Below are positions 1 to 8,581 of a stretch of 64,000 nt of DNA, piece by piece. The position numbers and the translations under genes were made by a program. Where the stretch lies: the NCBI RefSeq assembly GCF_000685095.1, contig NZ_BAYE01000021.1, positions 31,367 through 95,366 on the forward strand. The letters are read 5' to 3'. This stretch comes from Paraburkholderia caledonica NBRC 102488. Its GTDB lineage: Bacteria > Pseudomonadota > Gammaproteobacteria > Burkholderiales > Burkholderiaceae. Under the pieces are notes generated by a model that was not told the origin of the DNA, ran no database searches, and saw only the letters and a program-made list of their open reading frames with translations. Position 1 is the stretch's first letter. The number at the start of each line of letters is the position of its first letter.

Positions 1-511
1 CCTGGACGCCGGCCTCGACCATCGCTGCGAAAAGCGGGTTATTGCCGGGCTTGCTCGTGGTCACGTGCACGGGACCGTCGCCGCCGTGATAGGCGTTCGG
101 GCCTGCGTCGCGTGTTTCGGCTTTGCGAAAATAGGGCAGACAGTCCAGATAGGTCCAGTTTTCCAGACCGCGCCGCGTGGCCCAACCATCGTAGTCGAGC
201 GCATTACCGCGGATATAGCACATACCGTTGATCAGCGACGACCCGCCCAGTCCCTTGCCGCGGCCGCACTCCATGCGACGGTTGTTCATATGCGGCTCGG
301 GGTCCGTCTCATACGCCCAGTTGTAGCGGCGCCCTTGCAACGGATAGGCGAGCGCGGCGGGCATCTGCGTGCGGAAATCGAAGCGGTAGTCGGGGCCGCC
401 GGCTTCGAGCAGCAACACCGTGACGTCCGCATCTTCGGTGAGACGCGACGCCAGCACGTTGCCCGCCGAACCCGCGCCGACGACGATATAGTCGTATTCG
501 TTCGAAGTCAT
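1..511 (-). CDS. betA: Choline dehydrogenase, N-terminal part (cut by window edge)
   Basis: This is a GMC-family FAD flavoprotein that oxidises choline to betaine aldehyde. The 170 visible residues begin MTSNEYDYIVVGAGSAGNVL, with the dinucleotide-binding GxGSAG motif at the start, an acidic end to the second beta strand (LLLEAGG), and the GMC signature region GRGKGLGGSSLING near residues 83-97. The gene continues beyond position 1. It lies 11 bases downstream of betB on the same strand, so betI-betB-betA form one unit. The start ATG (complement of 509-511) is preceded by GAGGAGCGCAGCC, a good ribosome binding site. The identification rests on these motifs plus operon context and is firm. Confidence 0.95.
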   Translation of the reverse strand, partial: MTSNEYDYIVVGAGSAGNVLASRLTEDADVTVLLLEAGGPDYRFDFRTQMPAALAYPLQGRRYNWAYETDPEPHMNNRRMECGRGKGLGGSSLINGMCYIRGNALDYDGWATRRGLENWTYLDCLPYFRKAETRDAGPNAYHGGDGPVHVTTSKPGNNPLFAAMVEAGVQ

Positions 512-522
512 GGCTGCGCTCC

Positions 523-1992
523 TCAAAACACCGGTTGATACGGGCCTAGCTCGACCTGCACGGACTTGATGCGCGTGTAATGCTCGAGCGTGGTGATGCC
601 GTTCTCGCGCCCCACGCCCGATTGCTTGAAGCCGCCCACGGGCATCTCAGCCGGCGACTCGCCCCATGTATTGATCCAGCAAATGCCGGCATCGAGCCGA
701 TGAATCACGCGATGTGCGCGCGCCAGATTGTCGGTGACGACACCGGCGGCGAGGCCGTAAGCCGTGCGGTTCGCACGCTCGATGGCTTCGTCTTCGTCGT
801 CGAAAACCAGAATGCTCATGACCGGGCCGAAGATTTCCTCGCGCACGATGCGCATGTCGTCATGGCAGCCGGTGAACACAGTTGGCTCGACATATTGGCC
901 CTGGCCGAAATGACCTTCGCTCAGGCGCTTGCCGCCCGCGATCAACCGGGCACCTTCCTGAATGCCGCTATCGATATAGCCGAGCACCTTCTGCAATTGC
1001 GCCGCGCTAACGAGCGGGCCGAAATTGGTGGAGGCGTCGCCTGGCGCACCCACGCGGATGCGCTTCACACGCTCCAGCACCAAAGCTTCAAACCGTTCGA
1101 GCACACTGCGTTGCACGAACACGCGTGTGCCGTTCGTGCAGACCTGGCCCGAGCTGAAGAAGTTAGCGCTCATCGCGATGTCGGCGGCACGTTCGAGATT
1201 CGCGTCGTCGAAAACGAGCAGGGGAGATTTTCCACCGAGTTCCATCGTCACTTCTTTCAACGACGATGCGCCCGCCATCGACATCACCTTCTTGCCGGTT
1301 TCCACGCCGCCCGTGAACGAGATTTTCTCGATGTCCGGATGCGCGGCGAGCATCGCGCCCACGCGGCCGTCGCCTTGAACGACGTTGAACACGCCGGCAG
1401 GCACGCCTGCCTCGGTGTAAATCTCGGCGAGTTTCAAAGCCGACAACGGCGTGACTTCGCTCGGCTTGAAGATCATCGCATTGCCCGCGGCCAGCGCGGG
1501 CGCCGACTTCCAGCATGCGATCTGAATCGGATAGTTCCATGCGCCGATCCCCGCGCATACGCCGAGCGGCTCGCGCCGCGTGTAGACGAACGACGTCGGC
1601 CGCAACGGAATCTGCTGCCCTTCGATAGCGGTGGCAAGGCCCGCGTAATACTCGATCACGTCCGCGCCCGTGACGATGTCCACGGCCTGGGTTTCCGCAA
1701 TTGGCTTACCTGTGTCGCGTGTTTCGAGTGCGGCGAGTTCGTCGTTGCGCTCGCGCAGTAGGTCGACCGCGCGACGCAGAATCCGTGAACGTTGCATGCC
1801 CGTGAGCGCGGCCCACTCGCGCTGACCTTCACGGGCGGATTGCACCGCGCGGTCCACGTCCGCGGCACTCGCCTGCTGGACGGTAGCGAGCGTTTCGCCG
1901 TTGGCGGGATCGACGGTGTCGAAAGTTTCTCCGCCGGTCGCGTCCACATAGGCGCCGCCGATATAGAGACGTTGCGTTGCGAATACCGCCAT
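523..1992 (-). CDS. betB: Betaine aldehyde dehydrogenase
   Basis: This 489-residue enzyme of the aldehyde dehydrogenase superfamily oxidises betaine aldehyde to glycine betaine with NAD(P)+. The general base Glu251 (MELGGK), the catalytic Cys285 (GQVCTNGTR) and the oxyanion Asn in AWNYP (about residue 153) are all present, and the length matches the family. GQVCTNGTR is the form typical of BetB. The gene sits between betI and betA on the same strand with a 45-base gap to betI, so it should share BetI control. There is no sign of damage. Confidence 0.96.
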   Translation of the reverse strand: MAVFATQRLYIGGAYVDATGGETFDTVDPANGETLATVQQASAADVDRAVQSAREGQREWAALTGMQRSRILRRAVDLLRERNDELAALETRDTGKPIAETQAVDIVTGADVIEYYAGLATAIEGQQIPLRPTSFVYTRREPLGVCAGIGAWNYPIQIACWKSAPALAAGNAMIFKPSEVTPLSALKLAEIYTEAGVPAGVFNVVQGDGRVGAMLAAHPDIEKISFTGGVETGKKVMSMAGASSLKEVTMELGGKSPLLVFDDANLERAADIAMSANFFSSGQVCTNGTRVFVQRSVLERFEALVLERVKRIRVGAPGDASTNFGPLVSAAQLQKVLGYIDSGIQEGARLIAGGKRLSEGHFGQGQYVEPTVFTGCHDDMRIVREEIFGPVMSILVFDDEDEAIERANRTAYGLAAGVVTDNLARAHRVIHRLDAGICWINTWGESPAEMPVGGFKQSGVGRENGITTLEHYTRIKSVQVELGPYQPVF

Positions 1993-2037
1993 GACCTGCT
2001 CCTTTGTGAAGATATCGCTGGTTCCTGTCTGGCGGAT

Positions 2038-2631
2038 CTACGCCGATTCGCGCGCCGCCAGCACCAGGTCGATGTATTCGTTTGCCACACGTAGCGCCGC
2101 TTTGGTGTCGAACGGTTCGCCCGACAGCGCGCCGCGCAGCCACAGTCCGTCAATCAGCGCAGCGAGCCCGCTCGCCGCTCGCCGCGCGGCTGCGCGTGGC
2201 ATCGCTTTCGCAAAATCGGCGCACAGATTCGAGTTCAGGCGCCGCGTATTCACGTATTGCAGCCGACGCAAATGCGGCTTGTGCATGCTTTCCGACCAGA
2301 AGGCGAGCCACGTCTTCATGACGGGCGCGCTGGTTTGCTCCGCATCGAAGTTGGCGGCGACTACCGCTCGCAGCCTGGAACGCGGGTCGGCCTTTGCTGC
2401 GCGGCGCCGACGTGAAGTGGCCTGCCACAGATCGCGCAGCACGTGCCGCATGGTGGCTTCCAGCAAGCCGTCCTTGTCGCCGAAATAGTGGCTGACGATG
2501 CCAGTGGAAATGCTCGCCCGTTGGGCGACCGATGCCAGCGTCGCGCCCGCCAGGCCGGTCTGGTCGATGGTGAGCAACGTGGCGTCGATCAATTGGGCGC
2601 GACGAATTTCGCGCATTCCGAGCTTGGGCAT
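2038..2631 (-). CDS. betI: TetR-family repressor of choline-to-betaine genes
   Basis: This 197-residue TetR-type regulator has an N-terminal helix-turn-helix (residues about 10-55, ATLASVAQRASISTGIVSHYF) followed by the helical ligand domain typical of BetI (MKTWLAFWSESMHKPHLRRLQ). BetI family members repress bet genes until choline is present. It is the first gene of the leftward betI-betB-betA unit. A TetR-like inverted repeat lies 77 bases upstream of its start, in the gap shared with rightward fdhA, which suggests autoregulation. Confidence 0.93.
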   Translation of the reverse strand: MPKLGMREIRRAQLIDATLLTIDQTGLAGATLASVAQRASISTGIVSHYFGDKDGLLEATMRHVLRDLWQATSRRRRAAKADPRSRLRAVVAANFDAEQTSAPVMKTWLAFWSESMHKPHLRRLQYVNTRRLNSNLCADFAKAMPRAAARRAASGLAALIDGLWLRGALSGEPFDTKAALRVANEYIDLVLAARESA

Positions 2632-2707
2632 GTTGATGGTGTGAAGATTGGACGACTCGCAGCTAGCGCAGACCGCATATTCAATCGGCGCATGGTAGGT
2701 TTTTTAT

Positions 2708-2721
2708 ATTGAACGGTCAAT
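2708..2721. promoter_or_regulatory. Candidate BetI operator
   Basis: The 14-base near palindrome ATTGAACGGTCAAT has half sites ATTGA and TCAAT around a four-base centre; 12 of 14 positions are symmetric. It lies in the AT-rich divergent gap between betI and fdhA, where BetI-type repressors usually bind. Assignment to BetI is inferred from position and symmetry. Confidence 0.6.
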
Positions 2722-2869
2722 CAATAAAAACGGGTGTCTACGGCCATGTCGGTTACGGCCAAACCCATGTCGCGTTCCATGCAGGTGATTGCTCGCAGCG
2801 GGCGCTACGCTCGTTGAACGGCGCGTGGCACACAATCCGCGCGTCTCTCACAAGACACGGAGACATTCA

Positions 2870-4069
2870 ATGAGCAGCAATCGCGGCGTCGTATATCTCG
2901 GGCAGGGCAAGGTGGAAGTGCAATCGATCGACTATCCGAAGATGGTCGATCCACGTGGCCGCGCGATCGGCCATGGCGTAATTCTGAAGGTCGTGAGCAC
3001 GAATATTTGCGGCTCGGATCAGCATATGGTGCGCGGCCGCACGACCGCCGAGGTGGGCCTCGTGCTCGGCCACGAGATTACCGGCGAGGTGATCGAAGTA
3101 GGCCGCGACGTCGAGACGCTGAGCATCGGCGATCTGGTGTCGGTGCCGTTCAACGTGGCCTGCGGACGCTGCCCGACCTGCAAGTCGCAGCACACGGGCG
3201 TATGCCTGAACGTCAATCCGTCGCGCGCGGGCGGCGCTTACGGATATGTCGACATGGGTGGCTGGATTGGCGGACAGGCCGAGTACGTGCTGGTGCCGTA
3301 CGCCGACTTCAACCTGCTGAAATTCCCCGATCGCGCGCAGGCCATGTCGAAGATCCGCGATCTCACCTGTCTGTCCGACATTCTGCCGACCGGTTATCAC
3401 GGCGCAGTGATGGCGGGCGTGAAGCCGGGTTCGACCGTCTACATTGCAGGCGCGGGGCCGGTCGGCATGGCGGCGGCCGCGTCGGCGCGCCTCCTGGGCG
3501 CGGCCTGCACGATTGTCGGCGACATGAATGAGGAACGTCTTGCGCATGCGCGCAAGATGGGCTTCGAGACCGTCGATCTGTCGAAAGACGCGACGCTTGG
3601 CGAGCAGATCGAACAGATTCTCGGCAAGCCGGAAGTGGATTGCGCGGTGGACTGCGTAGGCTTCGAGGCGCACGGACATGGAAGCAGCGGCTCGCATGAG
3701 GAAGCGCCGGCCACGGTACTGAATTCACTAATGGAGATCACGCGCGCAGCAGGCGCGATCGGCATTCCGGGCCTTTACGTGACCGACGATCCGGGTGCCG
3801 TCGACGCGGCCGCTCGCAAGGGTAGTCTGAGCATCCGCTTCGGGCTCGGTTGGGCCAAGTCGCACTCGTTCCATACGGGTCAGACGCCGGTGATGAAGTA
3901 CAACCACAACCTCATGCAGGCGATCTTGTGGGATCGCTTGCCGATTGCCGACATCGTCAACGTGACCGTGGTGTCGCTCGATCAGGCGCCTGATGGTTAC
4001 CGTCAATTCGACGGCGGCGCGCCGCGCAAATTTGTTATCGATCCGCACGGCTTGCTGAAGGCGGCGTGA
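2870..4069 (+). CDS. fdhA: Formaldehyde dehydrogenase, glutathione-independent
   Basis: This is a 399-residue zinc-containing medium-chain dehydrogenase of the Pseudomonas putida formaldehyde dismutase/dehydrogenase type. Catalytic zinc ligands are seen in STNICGSDQH and VLGHEITGEV, structural zinc cysteines in CGRCPTCKSQHTGVC, and a nucleotide-binding glycine run in IAGAGPVGMAAA. The start chosen is MSSNRGVVYLGQ, preceded by ACGGAG; the longer open frame from 2789 adds 27 residues not found in the family. It detoxifies the formaldehyde released when betaine, dimethylglycine and sarcosine are demethylated by the neighbouring genes. It ends at a strong bidirectional terminator. Confidence 0.94.
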   Translation: MSSNRGVVYLGQGKVEVQSIDYPKMVDPRGRAIGHGVILKVVSTNICGSDQHMVRGRTTAEVGLVLGHEITGEVIEVGRDVETLSIGDLVSVPFNVACGRCPTCKSQHTGVCLNVNPSRAGGAYGYVDMGGWIGGQAEYVLVPYADFNLLKFPDRAQAMSKIRDLTCLSDILPTGYHGAVMAGVKPGSTVYIAGAGPVGMAAAASARLLGAACTIVGDMNEERLAHARKMGFETVDLSKDATLGEQIEQILGKPEVDCAVDCVGFEAHGHGSSGSHEEAPATVLNSLMEITRAAGAIGIPGLYVTDDPGAVDAAARKGSLSIRFGLGWAKSHSFHTGQTPVMKYNHNLMQAILWDRLPIADIVNVTVVSLDQAPDGYRQFDGGAPRKFVIDPHGLLKAA

Positions 4070-4101
4070 GCATTGCAAGAAATTAGAGGCTGGCAATAAA
4101 G

Positions 4102-4135
4102 AAACGCGTTGAACGGATCTCCTTTCAACGCGTTT
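4102..4135. terminator. Bidirectional terminator between fdhA and gbdR
   Basis: A perfect 12-base stem (AAACGCGTTGAA at 4102-4113 and its complement at 4124-4135) encloses a 10-base loop and is followed by a T-rich run on the plus strand; the A-rich left arm gives the same on the minus strand. It sits between two convergent genes. Confidence 0.88.
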
Positions 4136-4165
4136 TTCTTTCACGCTGGCGAGTACTGGCGCTTT

Positions 4166-5161
4166 TCAGGCCGCCATGACCGGCGCCGAAGACAGGGAAG
4201 GCGATTGCTTGCGACGCTCGCGGGTGGGCGCGGTCCCGAATGCGTCGCGATAACTTTTCGAAAAGTGGCAGGCGGACTGAAAACCGCAAGCCATCGTGAT
4301 GTTCATGATCGACATATCGGTTTGCAGCAGTAGTTCGCGCGCGCGTCGCAAACGCAGCGTCAGATAGTAATGCGTCGGCGTCATCCCCAGATGCTCGCGG
4401 AAAAGGCGCTGCAGCTGCCTTTGCGACATGCCGGCGAGTCTCGCCAGTTCCTCGCGTGACAGCGGCTCCTCGATGTTGTTCTCCATCAGCGAGATCACTT
4501 CGAACAGCGACTTGTTGGCCGAACCGAGTCGCGCGACCAGCGGCATTTTCTGTTGCGCGCTCGTATCGCGCACATGTTCGACGATGAACTGCTCGGCGAT
4601 CTGCGTCACACGCGCGGTGCCGACGCGCGGAGCGATCAGGTTCAGCATCATGTCGAGCGGCGCGACACCGCCTGTGCATGTCACACGGTCGCGATCGATC
4701 ACGAACAGTTCTTTCAGAAAACGCGTGTCGGGGAATTCTTCTTTAAGCGCCGACATGTTCTCCCAGTGAATCGCACAGGCGTAGCCCGCGAGCAACCCTG
4801 CACGCGCGAGCGCATAGGTGCCTGTGCACAGGCTGCCGAGCACACAACCCATGCGGGCGAAACGGCGTAATGCGGACAAATGGGCCGGCGTGGTCGCGTG
4901 TTGCACGTCGATGCCGCCGATCACGAACACGATATCCGGCTGGCCGACGCATTCGACGGGACCCGTATCGACCGATAAACCATTGCTTGCCGCCACCGGC
5001 CCGCCGTCGGGACTCACGATCGACCAGCGATATAGCGTCTGCCCCGTCAGGTAGTTCGCCATGCGCAGTACTTCGATCGCATTCGTGAACGCGATCATCG
5101 TGAAGTTCGGAACGGGCATGAAGGCGAAATGCGACAGTGACGCCGTGCGATCGGTGGACAT
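4166..5161 (-). CDS. gbdR: GlxA/AraC-family activator of glycine betaine catabolism
   Basis: This 331-residue regulator has an N-terminal DJ-1/PfpI-like (class I glutamine amidotransferase-like) ligand domain (about residues 10-180, with FVIGGIDV and GSLCTGTYALARAGLL) and a C-terminal AraC helix-turn-helix pair (about 225-315, RLAGMSQRQLQRLFREHLG and ITMACGFQSACHFSKSYRD). In Pseudomonas, GbdR senses betaine and dimethylglycine and activates gbcAB, dgcAB and related genes. Its position divergent from the glyA-dgc-gbc run supports that role. The start MSTDRTASLSHF was preferred because the 21 residues before it in the open frame do not fit the family. Confidence 0.9.
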   Translation of the reverse strand: MSTDRTASLSHFAFMPVPNFTMIAFTNAIEVLRMANYLTGQTLYRWSIVSPDGGPVAASNGLSVDTGPVECVGQPDIVFVIGGIDVQHATTPAHLSALRRFARMGCVLGSLCTGTYALARAGLLAGYACAIHWENMSALKEEFPDTRFLKELFVIDRDRVTCTGGVAPLDMMLNLIAPRVGTARVTQIAEQFIVEHVRDTSAQQKMPLVARLGSANKSLFEVISLMENNIEEPLSREELARLAGMSQRQLQRLFREHLGMTPTHYYLTLRLRRARELLLQTDMSIMNITMACGFQSACHFSKSYRDAFGTAPTRERRKQSPSLSSAPVMAA

Positions 5162-5692
5162 GTGAGGAGTGATTCCTTGGAATCTATAGTGTCGCGTCGC
5201 CGTGGGGAGCGGCGACTTCTTCAATTTTGCGTACTAGCGCAACTACCATGCCATCAGGCTAAACCCTTGGTTGTCGATGCCGATGCGCGGAACGCTCGCG
5301 AAACGGCACCAGGAGTGCACACAGCAGCACCACAGCAGCACCACCGACGCCGAAAACCCGCACCTTAACCGCGCATCGCGTTTAGCTGCTGCTCAGAATT
5401 CCTTCAGCATCGAACGGTCGTTCGACCTCGGCATGGCCGCGCGAGCGACATCTCTCAGGGTACTTACCGAGGCGCCGGTCACGACATCGGCAGGCTCCCG
5501 CGGGCGACTTGTCGAAAAAGGTCGCTCATGGCGGAAAAGGCAAAGAACGCGTCTGAATTCATAAATTGACGCGCGATGCAAGCGTCAAGAATAGACGCAA
5601 TGCAAGCCGGTAGCAGTAGGGCCCAAGCGCCGCACAAGCCAGACGTCAGCGCGGCTTCCGGGCCTTCCCGTCAACGATTCCACGGACCTTCC
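5162..5692. promoter_or_regulatory. Divergent control region between gbdR and glyA
   Basis: This 531-base stretch has no convincing gene. It must carry promoters for leftward gbdR and for the long rightward betaine operon. Two inverted repeats stand out: TCGAACG/CGTTCGA with a two-base spacer at 5410-5425, and TTGACGC/GCGTCAA with a nine-base spacer at 5566-5588. Either could be a regulator site; no activator site can be assigned with confidence. A short CAGCAGCAC-like run near 5322-5345 looks like simple sequence. Confidence 0.55.
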
Positions 5693-6967
5693 ATGTCGAA
5701 CCCGAATCCTTTCTTCGAAGAATCGCTCGCCACGCGCGATCAGGCGGTGCGCGGCGCTATTTTGAAAGAGCTCGAGCGCCAGCAGTCGCAAGTCGAACTG
5801 ATCGCGTCGGAAAACATCGTGTCACGCGCGGTGCTCGAAGCACAAGGCTCGGTGCTGACCAACAAATATGCGGAAGGTTATCCGGGCAAGCGTTACTACG
5901 GCGGCTGTGAATACGTCGACGAGATCGAGACGCTCGCGCTCGAACGCATCAAGCAACTGTTCAACGCGAAGTTCGCCAACGTGCAGCCGCATTCCGGCGC
6001 GCAGGCAAACGGTGCGGTCATGCTCGCGCTGGTGAAGCCGGGCGACACGGTGCTCGGCATGTCGCTCGACGCGGGCGGGCACCTCACGCACGGTGCGAAG
6101 CCGGCCATGTCGGGCAAGTGGTTCAACGCGGTGCAGTACGGTGTCAGCCGCGACACGCTGCTGATCGACTACGAGCAGATCGAGGAACTTGCGCAGCAGC
6201 ATAAACCCGCGCTGCTGATCGCCGGCTTCTCGGCGTATCCGCGTGCGCTGGATTTCAAGCGGCTGCGCGCGATTGCCGACAGCGTCGGTGCAAAGCTGAT
6301 GGTGGATATGGCGCACATCGCCGGCGTGATCGCGGCGGGACGTCACGCAAATCCCGTCGAGCATGCGCATGTAGTGACGTCCACCACGCACAAGACGTTG
6401 CGCGGTCCGCGCGGCGGCTTTGTGCTGACGAATGACGAAGACATCGCAAAGAAGATCAACTCCGCTGTGTTCCCTGGCCTGCAAGGCGGCCCGCTGATGC
6501 ATGTGATCGCGGGCAAGGCCGTCGCGTTCGGCGAGGCGTTGCAACCCGGCTTCAAGACCTACATCGACAACGTGCTCGCCAACGCACAGGCGCTCGGCGA
6601 AGTGCTGAAGGCGGGCGGCGTGGATCTCGTGACGGGCGGCACCGACAACCATCTGCTGCTGGTCGACTTGCGGCCGAAGGGCCTCAAGGGCAATCAGGTC
6701 GAGCAGGCGCTGGAGCGCGCAGGCATTACGTGCAACAAGAACGGCATTCCGTTCGACACGGAAAAGCCGACGGTCACCTCGGGCGTGCGCCTAGGCACAC
6801 CGGCGGGCACGACGCGCGGCTTCGGCGTGAACGAGTTCCGCGACGTGGGCCGCTTGATCGTGGAAGTGCTCGATTCGCTGCGCGACCACCCCGAAGGCCA
6901 TGCGGCCACTGAACAACGCGTGCGTCGCGAGATTTTCGCGCTGTGCGAGCGCTTCCCCATTTACTAA
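5693..6967 (+). CDS. glyA: Serine hydroxymethyltransferase of the betaine operon
   Basis: This 424-residue PLP enzyme interconverts glycine and serine using tetrahydrofolate one-carbon units. It has the family start (LERQQSQVELIASENIVS), the TTHKTLRGPRGG segment carrying the PLP-binding lysine (about residues 224-235), and the expected length. The start MSNPNPFFEESL was chosen because the upstream 39 residues of the open frame are unlike GlyA. It heads the co-directional run into the dgc and gbc genes, so it is probably the pathway-specific copy that moves betaine-derived glycine to serine; a housekeeping copy is expected elsewhere. Confidence 0.95.
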   Translation: MSNPNPFFEESLATRDQAVRGAILKELERQQSQVELIASENIVSRAVLEAQGSVLTNKYAEGYPGKRYYGGCEYVDEIETLALERIKQLFNAKFANVQPHSGAQANGAVMLALVKPGDTVLGMSLDAGGHLTHGAKPAMSGKWFNAVQYGVSRDTLLIDYEQIEELAQQHKPALLIAGFSAYPRALDFKRLRAIADSVGAKLMVDMAHIAGVIAAGRHANPVEHAHVVTSTTHKTLRGPRGGFVLTNDEDIAKKINSAVFPGLQGGPLMHVIAGKAVAFGEALQPGFKTYIDNVLANAQALGEVLKAGGVDLVTGGTDNHLLLVDLRPKGLKGNQVEQALERAGITCNKNGIPFDTEKPTVTSGVRLGTPAGTTRGFGVNEFRDVGRLIVEVLDSLRDHPEGHAATEQRVRREIFALCERFPIY

Positions 6968-6985
6968 GAACACCTGGAGCACACG

Positions 6986-7957
6986 ATGAGCAATTTGCAC
7001 GAAAACAGCATCATCATCGACGGCCTGAACATTTCTAAGTTCGAGCGCTCGGTGTTCGAAGATATGCGCAAGGGCGGTGTGACCGCGGTGAACTGCACGG
7101 TGTCCGTGTGGGAAAGCTTCCAGAAGACCGTCGATAACATCGCCGAAATGAAGCAGCAGATCCGCGAGTACAGCGAGATTCTCACGCTCGTGCGCACGAC
7201 CGACGACATCTTCCGCGCGAAGAAAGAGAACAAGACGGGCATCATTTTCGGCTTCCAGAACGCGCATGCTTTCGAGGACAACCTCGGCTATATCGAGGCA
7301 TTCAAAGACCTCGGCGTGAACGTGGTTCAGCTTTGCTACAACACGCAGAATCTGGTCGGCACCGGCTGCTATGAGCGCGACGGCGGTCTGTCTGGTTATG
7401 GCCGTGAAGTGATCCAGGAAATGAATCGCGTCGGCATCATGGTCGATCTTTCGCATGTCGGCGGAAAAACTTCGTCGGAAGCGATTGCGGCGTCGAAAAA
7501 GCCGGTGTGCTATTCGCATTGCTGCCCGTCGGGACTCAAAGAGCACCCGCGCAACAAGAGCGACGAACAACTGAAAGAGATCGCCGACGCCGGCGGCTTT
7601 GTCGGCGTGACCATGTTCGCGCCTTTCCTGAAGCGCGGTCCGGACGCCACCGTCGAAGACTATATCGAGGCAATCGACTACGTCGTGAATCTGATCGGCG
7701 AAGACCAGGTCGGCATCGGCACTGACTTCACGCAAGGCTACAGCACCGAGTTCTTCGACTGGATCACGCACGACAAGGGCCGTTATCGCCAGTTGACGAA
7801 CTTCGGCAAGGTCGTGAATCCGGAAGGCATCCGCACGATCGGCGAGTTTCCGAACCTGACTGCCGCGATGGAGCGCGCGGGTTGGAGCGAGACGCGCATC
7901 AAAAAAATCATGGGTGAGAACTGGGTCCGCGTATTCGGTGAAGTGTGGAAGGTTTGA
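6986..7957 (+). CDS. M19 membrane-dipeptidase-like protein of the betaine operon
   Basis: This 323-residue protein has the TIM-barrel fold of renal dipeptidase (M19), with conserved His157 (DLSH), His178 (YSHC), Arg189 (HPRN) and Asp247 (IGTDF). The expected N-terminal metal motif HxD reads Leu14-Asn-Ile16 (IDGLNIS), and the bridging Glu of the usual IEGGH is Gln91 (GFQNAH). Ordinary dinuclear zinc chemistry is therefore doubtful. It lies 18 bases after glyA; a similar gene sits at the same place in the Pseudomonas betaine cluster. Its substrate is unknown to me. Confidence 0.8.
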   Translation: MSNLHENSIIIDGLNISKFERSVFEDMRKGGVTAVNCTVSVWESFQKTVDNIAEMKQQIREYSEILTLVRTTDDIFRAKKENKTGIIFGFQNAHAFEDNLGYIEAFKDLGVNVVQLCYNTQNLVGTGCYERDGGLSGYGREVIQEMNRVGIMVDLSHVGGKTSSEAIAASKKPVCYSHCCPSGLKEHPRNKSDEQLKEIADAGGFVGVTMFAPFLKRGPDATVEDYIEAIDYVVNLIGEDQVGIGTDFTQGYSTEFFDWITHDKGRYRQLTNFGKVVNPEGIRTIGEFPNLTAAMERAGWSETRIKKIMGENWVRVFGEVWKV

Positions 7958-8011
7958 GCTTCACGCGCGCAGAGCCCGCAGATTCGCCCTACAAAACACG
8001 GAGTCTTCCAC

Positions 8012-8548
8012 ATGCAACCTCAACTGCCTATCGACGTCGATGCGAACACCGGCGTCTGGACCACCGACGCGCTGCCGATGCTGTACGTGCCGCGTCATTT
8101 CTTCACGAACAACCATACCGCCGTTGAAGAAGCGCTGGGCATCGACACATATGCCGAGATTCTCTACAAGGCGGGTTATAAATCCGCGTACTTCTGGTGC
8201 GACAAGGAAGCCAAACAGCACGGCATCGCCGGCATGGCCGTATTCGAGCACTACCTGAAGCGGCTTTCGCAACGCGGCTGGGGCATCTTCACGATCACGG
8301 AAAGCGATCCGTCCACGTCGCATGCGCGTATCGAACTGCATCACTCGTCGTTCGTGCTCGCGCAACCGGGCAAAGTCGGCAAGCTCTGCTACATGTTCGC
8401 CGGCTGGTTCGCGGGAGCAATGGACTGGGTCAACGACACGGCGCCCGATTCACAACGCAAGGGTCCGCCTTCGCAGTCGAAAGAAGCGCGATGCGCGGCG
8501 GAAGGCCACGACCATTGCGTGTTCGAAGTGTCGCCGCTCGCGGCATAG
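8012..8548 (+). CDS. DUF5943-like (4-vinyl reductase-type) protein
   Basis: This 178-residue soluble protein resembles the small conserved protein found between the dipeptidase-like gene and dgcA in betaine clusters (DUF5943, related to the V4R small-molecule-binding fold). It has conserved aromatic and Cys/His positions (YFWCDKEAKQHG; CAAEGHDHCVFEVSP near the end), and the C-terminal Cys-His-Cys group is typical of V4R-like proteins. There is no signal peptide. It is probably cotranscribed (54 bases after the previous gene, 33 before dgcA). No enzymatic role is established; ligand sensing or cofactor handling are guesses. Confidence 0.75.
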   Translation: MQPQLPIDVDANTGVWTTDALPMLYVPRHFFTNNHTAVEEALGIDTYAEILYKAGYKSAYFWCDKEAKQHGIAGMAVFEHYLKRLSQRGWGIFTITESDPSTSHARIELHHSSFVLAQPGKVGKLCYMFAGWFAGAMDWVNDTAPDSQRKGPPSQSKEARCAAEGHDHCVFEVSPLAA

Positions 8549-8581
8549 CACCAGAAGTCATTTATTCCGAGGTCGATCGCG

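Noticed and set aside
580..1761. 393-residue open frame on the plus strand
   Set aside because: It is antisense to betB, which keeps its catalytic Glu and Cys.
5322..5345. CAGCAGCAC-type short repeat, considered as a tandem repeat or CRISPR-like element
   Set aside because: It is only about two imperfect units with no spacers and looks like simple sequence.
5162..5692. Glycine riboswitch upstream of glyA
   Set aside because: I could not find the paired aptamer core; regulation by GbdR is the simpler explanation.
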